Source: Pyrinomonadaceae bacterium
Lineage (GTDB): Bacteria; Acidobacteriota; Blastocatellia; Pyrinomonadales; Pyrinomonadaceae
Length of the DNA stretch: 34,615 bases
Assembly: GCA_014534425.1 (NCBI GenBank)
Contig: JACVRN010000043.1
Coordinates: forward strand, 1 to 34,615
Direction: 5' to 3'
Of this stretch, positions 24,371-33,758 are shown one piece after another. Position numbers and translations under genes: made by a program. A model generated the notes under the pieces. The model had not been told where the DNA came from. It made no database searches and saw only the letters and a list, made by a program, of their open reading frames with translations. How positions within the stretch are numbered: the stretch's first letter is position 1; each line of letters opens with the position of its first letter.

Positions 24371-27300
24371 TTATTTGGACTTTAACAATCCTCGTTCTCG
24401 CAACTGTTTACTAATTGACGACCATTCATACTTACCCTCAAGTAGATCATTCCAATATTTCTTAGCCTCCGGCCAGGGCACTAATTCCCAGAGGGAAGCG
24501 ATGTTGAGTACGACACCGTCGTTTAGGTCCGGTTCAAGGTACAGGTTGGCGGCGCGTTGGAGCTTATCGCGGAAGTCGCGCAGTTCGGAGAGAAAAGCCT
24601 CTTGACGTTCGAGTTGCCTTTCCAGTTGTTTCGCTTCGCGGCCTCCTGTTCCGGCGCTGTCGCGTCGGCTGCGAAGCTGCGTGAGGGCGTTATCCTCGAA
24701 ACGTAGCTTCGGCTCGACGTAGGTGAGCAGCGCCTTGAAAAGAGAGTCTTTGTCTAGGCGGTGATAGTAGAGCCAGATGGCGTAGTTGCCTTTTGCGGAG
24801 CGGAGCAGCCAGTAGATCGGAGCTTTGCGGCGGCTCTTGCTGTAACGCTTGACGTGATCCGTCCAGAAGCCGCCCGCGCCGGGTTTGCGGAAGTAATCGC
24901 GCAACTCTTTGACGCCGAGAAGCTCGCACGCTTCGCGCTCGCACGCTTCCGCCGCCGTCGGCCAGAGGAGTTCAAAGACTTCGCGCACGCGGGCGATGAT
25001 GTCGTCCGTGTGCGAGGCATCGTCAACGAGTAGGCCGTCCGGGTCGACGCGCAAAGGGTAGCCTTCCGGTGTTTGGCTGAGGGGCAAGCCGTCTTCACCC
25101 GTCAGAGCGCCTGGGGCACAGACGGGGAGCGGCGCGAACGGGTCGGGCAGTTCCGGCGCGGGGCGCTCGCCTGTGACAAAGCGCATGTCCCAACGTCCGA
25201 AGGTGCAGCCGATGGTGTAGGAGATAAAGTCCGCCATCAGTTGTCGCTCGCCTGTGGGCGTTTGCTCGTCTTCCGCTTCGTCGTCCGTCTCGGACTCTTC
25301 GCCATCTGTGACGGATGATGCGCTGCCTGCGGCTGAGGCTTCGATTGAACGGCGGTCTTCGTCGCTAATTCCGTAGAGATGAAAAGCAATATCGTCAATC
25401 TCGCGTTGATTTGCGGCGAGTTGCCTTTCGGCCTCACTCACGCGGGCTTGCCAAGCCGCAATGCGTTTCGTGAGGATGTCACCATTCACTTGTAGGAGCG
25501 CGGGTAGATGAAAGACATGACTGGTTTCATTAGCAGCATCTAATTCCAGCTTAATACCGATAATACGAGTGCTAAGTTGAGATAGCTGTTTTGCTTTAGA
25601 CCCTGAGACTTCAGGAAGCGGCGTTCGCTGAATAACACCAACTTCATAAGAACCGAAACTTATTTGCAAAGATAATAGTGTCTCGAAAACTTTACTATTA
25701 GTAATACCAAAAATTTCGGTCAGTTGCGATTCTTCTACAAAAGCAACCGAACCTTTGTTGCTAAATCCCGCGCCTCTTGGAAAGCGCCTCATATTAAACC
25801 CAATCTGCGTCCTTAATGTCCAAGTTAAGCCTGGGCGAAAGAAAAACTCTGTATTCTGTGGTCTGGAATGGCGTCCCGTTTTCGGGTCTACAAAGTTTCG
25901 AATGTCTTCACCATCTAGTTCCCAATTAACAACTAAATGAATATCAGAGTAGTAAGGTGAGTAAGAGCCACCCTTGGCAAATGGAAACCAGCGGTAATCT
26001 CCTCTTACACAATAAGCTCCGCTACGTTTGTCTGGATGTGCTAGGGGAGGACATAATTTATTTGTCGGGACTTCCCACCACGTTCGCACAAAGCGAAAGT
26101 CATCGCTTGTCTGTACTCCAACACGAACAGCCCGCCCATTACTTTCAAAGGGCGATAATTCAGTGAATAATTTGCGGATACGGTTACTAACCCAATAGCA
26201 AAAAGGTATGTTCGGTACTTGGCGGAAATCTTCCGGCGAGACAACAAAGCGGCGAGGATCGTTCTCATTGTACAAAGCTTCGTACAGAGCGCGACCTTTG
26301 TACTCTTCACTGAGTAAGCGCAGACAAATGAGCAGCGGGTAAGGTTCAGTTGAAGGTGCAGGAGCTTTGGCAATCTCGCCATGCAATGGCGACCAGCGCG
26401 GGAAGCGTCCTTCAATCGGCTTGATGAAACCCGCATCGTAGAGCCGTCGCAGTTCGCCGTTGGCTTGATGGCGTTTCAGGCCGAACGTCTCTTCGTACTT
26501 CTTTGTGCTGAAGAGATCATTCTTGTCCGTCGGGGCTTGCGACAGATTCTTAGCGAGTTGCAGAGTCAACTGGCGGTCTTCTTCCGGCGTTAGACTTCGT
26601 AGCACGTAAGCCGCCGTTTCGACCATCGCGTCCAGCACGCCCATGCCGAAGTCTGCCAGCACCAGCGGACGATACAGGCGCAGCACGATGCGCTCGCGCC
26701 AATCGCTCGACCCACTAAGGAAAAATCCCGTGCGGCTCGAAATGATGCCCAACAACCCGCCCGGCACGAGGCGGTCTTGAAAGCACTCGACGAAAGCCTT
26801 GTAAACGTCGCCCTTCGTGTCGCCGTATGTCTCATCAATGTACGGCTTCGACGGGTTGCTGGCATCCCCGAATGGCGGATTCATCAGCACTACGTCAAAC
26901 TTCTGTCTGCACAGATCAATGAACGCGAATCCTTGCTCGGTATCCTCCGCGAACAGCCGCCACAACAATCCCTTACCGTTGCTCGCACGCCGAGCGTAAG
27001 CGCGCAAAGCCTGGAGGGCTTCCTCCTCAGCGTCGTCCCAGACTTTTTCGCTCGTGATGTCTGCGATGCTAAAGACGAGCCTTTGCTGGGCCTCCTCTTT
27101 CTTGTAATCAAACAGCGCGCCCTTTTCGGCAAGCTCATGCTCACGCTGGGCCTGCCGTTGCAACATCTCCTGCCATGCTCTGCGGGCTTCTTCAATCGGC
27201 CCGCTAATGTCATCTTCTATGCGAATGAGCGCACCTGCTTCGCCCGCCAGCTTCATGCGCTTGAAGACATTGCGAACAAGATCTCCTATCAATCCTCCAA

Positions 27301-28573
27301 GAGGATTATTGCCAAGCTCAGAGACAAATTCCTCCAATAAATCCTCTTCGCCCGGCATCGGCTCCGCACAGACCAAGTTCATACGCTTAATCTGCGGACG
27401 GTTGCTCTTCAACCCCATCTCCTGAAAGGCTCTTTGCGCACGCAGCCAGAGAGCCAGGGCCGCCAACTGGGTCACACGCAGGTCTATGTCAATCCCGTGT
27501 AGGTTGTGAGCCAAAATCAAGCCGGGAATCTGACGCTTGAATTCTTCCTCATCAGGAAAATCCTGCTGCAACTTTGGCCCAAGCTCTGCGTCCGCGTAAG
27601 CTTCTTCGTAAATCGTTTGAAACAGGTCAAAACAATAAAGTAGAAAATGGCCGCTACCACAGGCCGGGTCTAGCACCTTGATTTCGCGCGGGTCTTTCTT
27701 CTGGCGCGTGACCTTAGAAGTAGAAGATTGGTTTTTGCCGTCCGCTTCTACAGCAAGGTAGCGGCACTTTTCCTTCAGCGCGGTATCACCTTCGCGCATT
27801 TCATACCAAGTGCGTCCCAGCGTGTTGTCCGTCAAAAACTCAACTACATACCGAGGCGTGAAGAACTGGTTACGAAATGCCATCTCGTAAGAGTTACGCG
27901 GCGCTGCACTACCGCCGCGCTTAATATCGCGCGCAGCATCACGTAGTTCCTTAGGTGTGAAGTATTGATAAACCCATCCGATAGCTTCGTCTTCAGTCCA
28001 AATTGCTTGAAGTTCCTCGCTATTTACCAATTCGAGGACTTTCTCCAACACTCTGTGAGGTGGAAACAGCCGATTAGCCAAGTCTTGAGGAGAAAAGAGA
28101 ACGCCAATCTCCTCTGAAAGCGTGCCCCCTAACCACTCCAAGTAATGCCTATAAGCTACGTCCTGCTGACCGCCCGACCACAGTTTCTCTTCTTCTGGGT
28201 TGTCGCTAAGGTAAAAAATGAATCCGCGTGAGTTAATCCCATCACTGACGCTCTTCTGGATGATTCCGCGCGCCTCCATCATCTTATACGCGCAGAGACG
28301 ATTCAGATGTGTGAAAGCTACCTCCCGCACCAACTGCGCAACGGCGTCTTTAGGTTTTAGCCCGGAAGAGCGTATATGCTCCAAATGAACTAATACCTGC
28401 TCTCGATACTGTTGATCTTCTGACGAGAGGTGCGTCATGCGCGAGACGTCTTCCATCTCGCCGGAAGCATGAATGCCGAACTGGCCTTGCAGCATCTCGC
28501 CGATAGCCTGCTCTAACAAGCGGCGGCACTGTGTGACTACGTTCCGTAATGTGTTTCTAGTAGCCTTGTCCAT
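24371..28573 (-). CDS. pglX: BREX-1 adenine-specific DNA methyltransferase PglX
   Basis: 1400 residues, somewhat longer than the ~1200 common for type 1 PglX. Class I methyltransferase motifs are intact: SAM-binding motif I D302-PACGSGHF and catalytic motif IV N565-PPF (VLMNPPFGDASNPSKPYIDE). The N-terminal helical region (MDKATRNTLRNVVTQCRRLL ...) precedes the catalytic core, and a target-recognition region follows (about residues 750-1025). An acidic linker (DEAEDEQTPTGE, about residue 1100) leads to a C-terminal domain. It methylates adenine in a non-palindromic site to mark self DNA. GC content falls in the target-recognition stretch compared with both flanks. It begins nine bases after the HEPN gene. 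Confidence 0.95.
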   Translation of the reverse strand: MDKATRNTLRNVVTQCRRLLEQAIGEMLQGQFGIHASGEMEDVSRMTHLSSEDQQYREQVLVHLEHIRSSGLKPKDAVAQLVREVAFTHLNRLCAYKMMEARGIIQKSVSDGINSRGFIFYLSDNPEEEKLWSGGQQDVAYRHYLEWLGGTLSEEIGVLFSPQDLANRLFPPHRVLEKVLELVNSEELQAIWTEDEAIGWVYQYFTPKELRDAARDIKRGGSAAPRNSYEMAFRNQFFTPRYVVEFLTDNTLGRTWYEMREGDTALKEKCRYLAVEADGKNQSSTSKVTRQKKDPREIKVLDPACGSGHFLLYCFDLFQTIYEEAYADAELGPKLQQDFPDEEEFKRQIPGLILAHNLHGIDIDLRVTQLAALALWLRAQRAFQEMGLKSNRPQIKRMNLVCAEPMPGEEDLLEEFVSELGNNPLGGLIGDLVRNVFKRMKLAGEAGALIRIEDDISGPIEEARRAWQEMLQRQAQREHELAEKGALFDYKKEEAQQRLVFSIADITSEKVWDDAEEEALQALRAYARRASNGKGLLWRLFAEDTEQGFAFIDLCRQKFDVVLMNPPFGDASNPSKPYIDETYGDTKGDVYKAFVECFQDRLVPGGLLGIISSRTGFFLSGSSDWRERIVLRLYRPLVLADFGMGVLDAMVETAAYVLRSLTPEEDRQLTLQLAKNLSQAPTDKNDLFSTKKYEETFGLKRHQANGELRRLYDAGFIKPIEGRFPRWSPLHGEIAKAPAPSTEPYPLLICLRLLSEEYKGRALYEALYNENDPRRFVVSPEDFRQVPNIPFCYWVSNRIRKLFTELSPFESNGRAVRVGVQTSDDFRFVRTWWEVPTNKLCPPLAHPDKRSGAYCVRGDYRWFPFAKGGSYSPYYSDIHLVVNWELDGEDIRNFVDPKTGRHSRPQNTEFFFRPGLTWTLRTQIGFNMRRFPRGAGFSNKGSVAFVEESQLTEIFGITNSKVFETLLSLQISFGSYEVGVIQRTPLPEVSGSKAKQLSQLSTRIIGIKLELDAANETSHVFHLPALLQVNGDILTKRIAAWQARVSEAERQLAANQREIDDIAFHLYGISDEDRRSIEASAAGSASSVTDGEESETDDEAEDEQTPTGERQLMADFISYTIGCTFGRWDMRFVTGERPAPELPDPFAPLPVCAPGALTGEDGLPLSQTPEGYPLRVDPDGLLVDDASHTDDIIARVREVFELLWPTAAEACEREACELLGVKELRDYFRKPGAGGFWTDHVKRYSKSRRKAPIYWLLRSAKGNYAIWLYYHRLDKDSLFKALLTYVEPKLRFEDNALTQLRSRRDSAGTGGREAKQLERQLERQEAFLSELRDFRDKLQRAANLYLEPDLNDGVVLNIASLWELVPWPEAKKYWNDLLEGKYEWSSISKQLRERGLLKSK

Positions 28574-28582
28574 TTCAGAGGC

Positions 28583-29428
28583 TTAACTTGTCTCGAGAGG
28601 CAACGCCTCTTCGGTCACCAAATCCTTCCTAACCGCTGACATCTCTGCCTTCAACTCTTTAATGCGCACTTCAACCAATTCATCGAGCGCATAACACACG
28701 TTTGCAATCGTATCAACGGACTGCTTCGACCATGCGTAACCTATCTCTTTCATCTCGCCGCCAGGATCCTTCTGTGACCTATCGGCACGATGCACTATGT
28801 CATTACGGCGGCCAACGCTGTCGTCAATCTGCTTCTTGATGCTATCAATGTCCTGCCCCAGACGTTCCGAGATGCGAGTCCATGCATCATTAATCGAGAG
28901 TAGAGTTGCGACCGAATAAATGCCCTTGCTGCCGCTCAGATACTTGAAATTTATGAAGCTGAGAAGTTTGTTGGCGATGAACTGCGGCGCGTCCGGCTCA
29001 TTTAAGAGGCGTAAGGTTTCGGACAGGCTGAAGGTCATCCCCTCGAAGGACTTCTGCACATCTTTATCGGCGGGGAAAAAGCTGCGCCCTTTGACGGCGA
29101 TGACGGTCGGCAGGTTTTCGCGCAATAAAGAAGGCAGGTAGGTTTCCAGAGCGGTGCAAGCCGTGACAACCGACTGACGGAGCAGATTGCACAGCGAGGC
29201 TTTCTTGAGAGAGGCGCGAGGCATGTGCGCACTCTCTCGAATCAGGCCAACGAAGATGCTGTTGTGAATCAGCATCAACTCATCCGCGCTGGCGCTGAGT
29301 AGCTGCCGCATCGCGGTGACAAGCTCATGCTCAGTATAGACTGTGTCTGTCTCCAGCAGGCGGTAAACACGCAACAGCAATACAGCCGGCCTGATATTGT
29401 CTTCAAATGTTTGGCGAGGACTTAGCAT
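28583..29428 (-). CDS. HEPN-like protein, candidate RNase, inside the BREX operon
   Basis: 281 residues, predicted mostly alpha-helical. The diagnostic element is R208-NDIV-H213 (SVGRRNDIVHRADR), the Rx4-6H catalytic motif of HEPN ribonucleases, embedded in a helix near residue 210. An upstream helix ALETYLPSLLRENL is typical of HEPN proteins related to the MAE_28990/RiboL-PSP-HEPN group. No other domain is evident. The gene lies 66 bases after brxC and nine bases before pglX, on the same strand. HEPN RNases serve as abortive-infection effectors or toxins elsewhere; by context this one may cleave RNA when BREX is triggered or breached. The ATG at 29428 lacks a recognisable Shine-Dalgarno site. 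Confidence 0.75.
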   Translation of the reverse strand: MLSPRQTFEDNIRPAVLLLRVYRLLETDTVYTEHELVTAMRQLLSASADELMLIHNSIFVGLIRESAHMPRASLKKASLCNLLRQSVVTACTALETYLPSLLRENLPTVIAVKGRSFFPADKDVQKSFEGMTFSLSETLRLLNEPDAPQFIANKLLSFINFKYLSGSKGIYSVATLLSINDAWTRISERLGQDIDSIKKQIDDSVGRRNDIVHRADRSQKDPGGEMKEIGYAWSKQSVDTIANVCYALDELVEVRIKELKAEMSAVRKDLVTEEALPLETS

Positions 29429-29494
29429 AATGGTCAGTAATTAGAGTGGTAGTAAATTGAGGTGAAACAATAAACCACCAACCCGCGATTTCTG

Positions 29495-32400
29495 TTATTC
29501 GATAATAACTTTCGCGCCCTCTGCGATTAGCTTCAGAAGGTGTTCACGTAATCTCTCGACGGCTGCGTTGAATGCCGCCTCCGAATCAATAACATCAGTG
29601 AAAAACTCTGATATTCTTATTCGCTCAATATGCGCGCCGTCCGGCTCAACTGGCGCGGTGAGTTCCTGAAGGCGGACGAGCACCTGTTTTTTCAATCCGC
29701 CGAGCGCCGCAATATCAGATTCCATTTCACTGATGCTCGCCCTGCAACGTCCGCACTCGACAGAACCTTTTGGCAGTTCTAATGTCTCGCAAGCGCGTGA
29801 AGATAGCGGAAAGAACACGGATTCTTGCATGTTCTCCGCAAGCAGTGCCCATTCAGCGCGCCCTTTAACCTCATCTATTGTCTTGATGAAGTCGCTCGCG
29901 CGCTGTTGGTGTAATTCTGTATAAAGTGAAGCATAGGTTTCTGAGATTGCGCGGCTCAGGTCATCAATCTCATTCAGGCGCTCAAAGAATGCTTCCGAAG
30001 CAACGAGGGTCTGCAATTCTTCCGCCTTCTCTTGAAGTTCACCATCACGGCCTCGCAATGAAAGCACCGGCCACATAGTGCTTACGGCATTTCTGGCCTG
30101 ACGAACTACGAGTAGCCCATTGCCGCTTATTGCTTCACGTATGTGACGCACACGGTCCCGGCTGTCTTTGAAAGATTTACCTTCGCCAGCAAGAATCCGC
30201 ACACAGTCATCTGAGGCTGCAGACTGAATATCATTAAGAGTCTGCCTGTATTCATCGAGGAGAGAGCTTAGAGGTAAATCATTAGCTTGTGCTGTTGCCA
30301 CAACCGGCAATAGTAACTTCAGCTCTTCGTCAGCAAGCTTCTTGAAAGCCGTAGCGATTGCGCCTTCTTCAATATCCACCTCTTCGCCAGTTAACTCTTC
30401 TAGATTCTGTACCGCTGTTGCTAGCGTCTTCAGGCCGATAGACTCCCGCGGAGCAAATGAAGCCGCACGGAAGGCCGGGATATTAACCAGTGGCACGTGG
30501 CTTTGTGGCTCTTGATAGTTACGGAAGCGTCGCCCCTGATGTGTTACCTCAATAGAACCTGCGCGCAGAAGCACAGCTAACACGAGGCGCACCATGTCGC
30601 TCTCCCAGCCATAGATGAGACCTCGGAAGTGCTCTTCGATAGTCCTTCCGGTGACCTTGTTGCCGTAAGAGTGTTCTCGCCTGATATAGTCGAGCACCTC
30701 TCTGGCAACCTCAGCAGTAGGATTAGGAACGTACCTCGCTCCTTCCTTTGTAACTAGATTTAGGCCTTGATCACCATCATAGAAAACCTGAGAGAGAGCA
30801 TTGAGGTTAGCAGCTTTTAGTACCTCCTCCACTTCGGTCCTCTTAAGCGGACGGAAGCCCATCTCCAACTTGGGATAGAGGTCGGGAAATATACGGTCAA
30901 AAAGCTTCTTGAATATCTCGCCTGCGGTCTTGCCTAAATCTGAGGCGTCATATGAGATGCCATGAAACAGTCCCTGCCCCGTCTCTAAACTCTCGACCAT
31001 CTTCTCACGTAAGCGATTCTGAATACGGTTAGCTTCGTGGCGCTCGTTCTCAAGAGAGTTCGCGTACTCCTTATTAATTCGATTCTGCGCCCTGAGTTGA
31101 TCGTATTTGGCAATCATCTGCCGTGATGCGAATAAGCTCGCTTGTAGATCATCTATGTCAGGATTTAAGGCAAACACCCAGTAGATGTCATACTTATGCG
31201 AAGCCTCACGGCTTTCGCTGCGGGCGTCCTCAGTTCTTTGCCCAAGACTATCAGCATCCTCTGCGGTGAAAATCGAGAGATTTACGTCGCCTTCCGCTCC
31301 AACACGCACTCCGTCAACGCTGATTCCCACCTGGAATGTCCTTAGGTTTCGGAAGCGGTAATTTTTAAGTTGAGGTTCGTTGAAAATATCTTGCAGAGTT
31401 GAGCGGGTTATCTCGTGACGGTCTTTGGGACGCGGCTCTATCGCCCGACGCTCGGTGTCCCAGTTTTTCTCCTGAGCGGTTTGAAGCTTCCACCCATCCT
31501 CTGTGTTGCGTATAAACTGAGCTTTCTCTAGTCTTTTAACAGCGCCCTGCACTTCCGCCAAAGGTGCAGGTCTCCCCACCTCGTCAACTAAGCAGGCTGC
31601 AATGTTCTGTTCGGTGCGAGGTATATCCTGCACAAATTCTAAAAGGCTGATTACTTTCGCCGCCCTCACGGTCATGCCCCGATCTTCTGGTTCATTCTGA
31701 AAAATGTGGGCGATGTCGCTAATATCTTTTTGCTTCTCGCTTGAGAGGTTTCCTTCGACCAGCTCGAATATTTTATCCAAGGTGACGAGTGTGCCTATCT
31801 CCTTCGACGCTAGAGCGGTACGGTCGGACACTAGCATCTCGTAGGCTTGTTTAATGATCGTGCGATTGCTACCGCCGTAATGTCTTGGCGCCCCTGGTTG
31901 CAGGCGGATGCCTGACATGATGAGAATTGACATCTCAATGTAGTGGGGCAGATAAGGGTAGAACTGTACAAAATCTTCTTCCGTTATCTCACTTTTACGC
32001 GGCGTTTTCTCAAGACGGCAGGCAACATTAAGTTGCCCCTGCGATTCCTTGAAAAGCTTACGTAGTAAGGGCTCGGCCTCATCTGTTTTAGCTAATACAC
32101 GCTTAGTAGCGACCTCGCGTATATCTGCGGGTGCGAGATCAACTCTGAACTTAAATCTATCTTGCAATTTGGCAAGATCAACCCGCTTCGAGTCTATTGC
32201 GGCAACCACTTCATCTAGCTTTTCCTGTGAGGTAACAACTACCCACACTGGAGCAACCGCCTTCTTAGCCTTCACATAGTTTTTGCTGATCTTACCAAAC
32301 TGCTCGACTAGCGCTCGCAGATCTTCTATCTTTTCCGCGCTGCGTGCGACGTATTGCCCAACTTCGTCAATGATGAAGACCATGCCTTTATTTGGGCTTC

Positions 32401-33151
32401 TCCTCGCTGCGAGTTGGAAGACCCGATCTACAACTGTTTCGACTGTAATTGTATTGTGACGCTCGCGTAGAGATTTAGCCCAAGAGTCGGCTTGAGGAAA
32501 AATTCCAGGGTCCATCCGGTTAAGGATCGCTGAGGCGTAGTTAATTTTCATTGCCCCTTTGCGCGCCTTCTTCCAATCAAGTCCCTTGTTCACCTGTGGG
32601 CAGAGCGCAATGAATTCCTCTAACTTACCCTGACCCTCCAACTCAATTTCTAACTCGGCTATGTCATAGTCAGTGGAGTAGTCAAGCTTCATCAAAAGCG
32701 CACGGTACACAATCTCAGCAATCTTCTCTTCAGCGCGCCGGATCTCTGCCCCTTTTGATACGTCAAACATGATAACTTCGGTCGGTATTTTGACGTTGAT
32801 AAAATCAAGCAGTTCACCGATTCGGTGATCTTTGATTTGGCGCTTGAATAGCTCGCTTGCGGGGTGTCCTAAGATTTCAGGATTGGTCAGAACGTAACCT
32901 AGATTTTTGGCAAAAGAAGATTTGCCAGAACCGAAAAAGCCCGAAATCCAAACGCCTACATCTCCGTGTGGCACCGCAGGCGCTTCGGCCATAGCTTTAA
33001 GGATTTCATGATATTGATCCTTAATTCTATCTGTAGCTACGTACTCCGTGATTTCAGAATAAACAGACTGCTCGTCTGTTTGACTAACTTGGATTACTTC
33101 TTCAATCTTTTGCGTGAGATCACGGGCGAGGAGATCGCGGATGGTCTTCAT
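29495..33151 (-). CDS. brxC: BREX P-loop ATPase BrxC
   Basis: 1218 residues, normal for the family. The ATG has GGAGAG close upstream and lies 13 bases after brxB. Walker A is at residues 71-79 (GFFGSGKSS, in VGVWISGFFGSGKSSFAKNL), and Walker B has D262-E263 (MVFIIDEVGQYVARS). An AAA-type arginine-rich region follows (DLAKLQDRFKFRVDLAP). The remaining ~900 residues are the long helical BrxC/PglY region (DUF499-related), with charged coiled-coil stretches around residues 690-720. A CGRC pair near residue 1130 (GSVECGRCRASISEMESDIA) may bind zinc. BrxC is essential for phage exclusion and for methylation in studied type 1 BREX systems, probably as a DNA-associated motor. Confidence 0.95.
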   Translation of the reverse strand: MKTIRDLLARDLTQKIEEVIQVSQTDEQSVYSEITEYVATDRIKDQYHEILKAMAEAPAVPHGDVGVWISGFFGSGKSSFAKNLGYVLTNPEILGHPASELFKRQIKDHRIGELLDFINVKIPTEVIMFDVSKGAEIRRAEEKIAEIVYRALLMKLDYSTDYDIAELEIELEGQGKLEEFIALCPQVNKGLDWKKARKGAMKINYASAILNRMDPGIFPQADSWAKSLRERHNTITVETVVDRVFQLAARRSPNKGMVFIIDEVGQYVARSAEKIEDLRALVEQFGKISKNYVKAKKAVAPVWVVVTSQEKLDEVVAAIDSKRVDLAKLQDRFKFRVDLAPADIREVATKRVLAKTDEAEPLLRKLFKESQGQLNVACRLEKTPRKSEITEEDFVQFYPYLPHYIEMSILIMSGIRLQPGAPRHYGGSNRTIIKQAYEMLVSDRTALASKEIGTLVTLDKIFELVEGNLSSEKQKDISDIAHIFQNEPEDRGMTVRAAKVISLLEFVQDIPRTEQNIAACLVDEVGRPAPLAEVQGAVKRLEKAQFIRNTEDGWKLQTAQEKNWDTERRAIEPRPKDRHEITRSTLQDIFNEPQLKNYRFRNLRTFQVGISVDGVRVGAEGDVNLSIFTAEDADSLGQRTEDARSESREASHKYDIYWVFALNPDIDDLQASLFASRQMIAKYDQLRAQNRINKEYANSLENERHEANRIQNRLREKMVESLETGQGLFHGISYDASDLGKTAGEIFKKLFDRIFPDLYPKLEMGFRPLKRTEVEEVLKAANLNALSQVFYDGDQGLNLVTKEGARYVPNPTAEVAREVLDYIRREHSYGNKVTGRTIEEHFRGLIYGWESDMVRLVLAVLLRAGSIEVTHQGRRFRNYQEPQSHVPLVNIPAFRAASFAPRESIGLKTLATAVQNLEELTGEEVDIEEGAIATAFKKLADEELKLLLPVVATAQANDLPLSSLLDEYRQTLNDIQSAASDDCVRILAGEGKSFKDSRDRVRHIREAISGNGLLVVRQARNAVSTMWPVLSLRGRDGELQEKAEELQTLVASEAFFERLNEIDDLSRAISETYASLYTELHQQRASDFIKTIDEVKGRAEWALLAENMQESVFFPLSSRACETLELPKGSVECGRCRASISEMESDIAALGGLKKQVLVRLQELTAPVEPDGAHIERIRISEFFTDVIDSEAAFNAAVERLREHLLKLIAEGAKVIIE

Positions 33152-33164
33152 TATCTCTCCAAAA

Positions 33165-33758
33165 TTAACCGTAAATTTTGACCCTATAATTGCCTAGAGC
33201 CTCTCGTTCTTTCAATGCCATAAAGCGAAGTCCGGTTGTGCCACCGGGATCAAGAGTGCCAGGATAGAACAATATAATAGGAACCTGGGTACGTCCTTGC
33301 ATTTCATCAAGCAGTTTTGACATGTGATAAATGGCCGGTGCCATCGCACCTGCCCGCAGAAGAAAGACTATATTTTTCTCGGGGCTAAGGCCAGCCAATC
33401 GGTCTAATAAAATATCTGGCAATGGACGCCAATCGACATCTGAAAGATAAGTGGTCACCTGTTCCTGTGCAGACTCAAACCCTCTTTGCCGCTCCAATTC
33501 TACGATAGCATCCAAACCTTCAGTAGTGTTGATGGCCTCCCACAACAAGTCGGCCAAGGAAATCATCACTACTTCTTTTCCGCTATCCCCTAGCCTAGTA
33601 ACAAGTAACCGAGCTTGGCGACGGGTTTCCCACTCTTCATCCGGATCGTATCTTAGAATCGCGAATGGCAGATCGTTGTAGACGCTGATCCGCTGCGGAA
33701 CAGCATTGAGGTCTTTTTCGAGAAGGTCAATGCGATCTTTCGGAGATAACACTTGCAT
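33165..33758 (-). CDS. brxB: BREX protein BrxB (DUF1788)
   Basis: 197 residues, the usual size for DUF1788 proteins. The core block (RPLPDILLDRLAGLSPEKNI, then VFLLRAGAMAPAIYHMSKLL, then VPIILFYPG) is the family signature. The first 32 bases overlap the end of brxA. The ATG at 33758 is only one base from GAGGAG; a GTG two codons later (33752) has better spacing and may be the real start. Its exact biochemical role is unknown, but it is required for type 1 BREX defence. brxC follows after 13 bases. Confidence 0.93.
   Translation of the reverse strand: MQVLSPKDRIDLLEKDLNAVPQRISVYNDLPFAILRYDPDEEWETRRQARLLVTRLGDSGKEVVMISLADLLWEAINTTEGLDAIVELERQRGFESAQEQVTTYLSDVDWRPLPDILLDRLAGLSPEKNIVFLLRAGAMAPAIYHMSKLLDEMQGRTQVPIILFYPGTLDPGGTTGLRFMALKEREALGNYRVKIYG

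Noticed and set aside
26777-27340. A 187-codon plus-strand open frame within pglX.
   Set aside because: It lies opposite the catalytic NPPF region of pglX and has no family resemblance; it is an antisense shadow.
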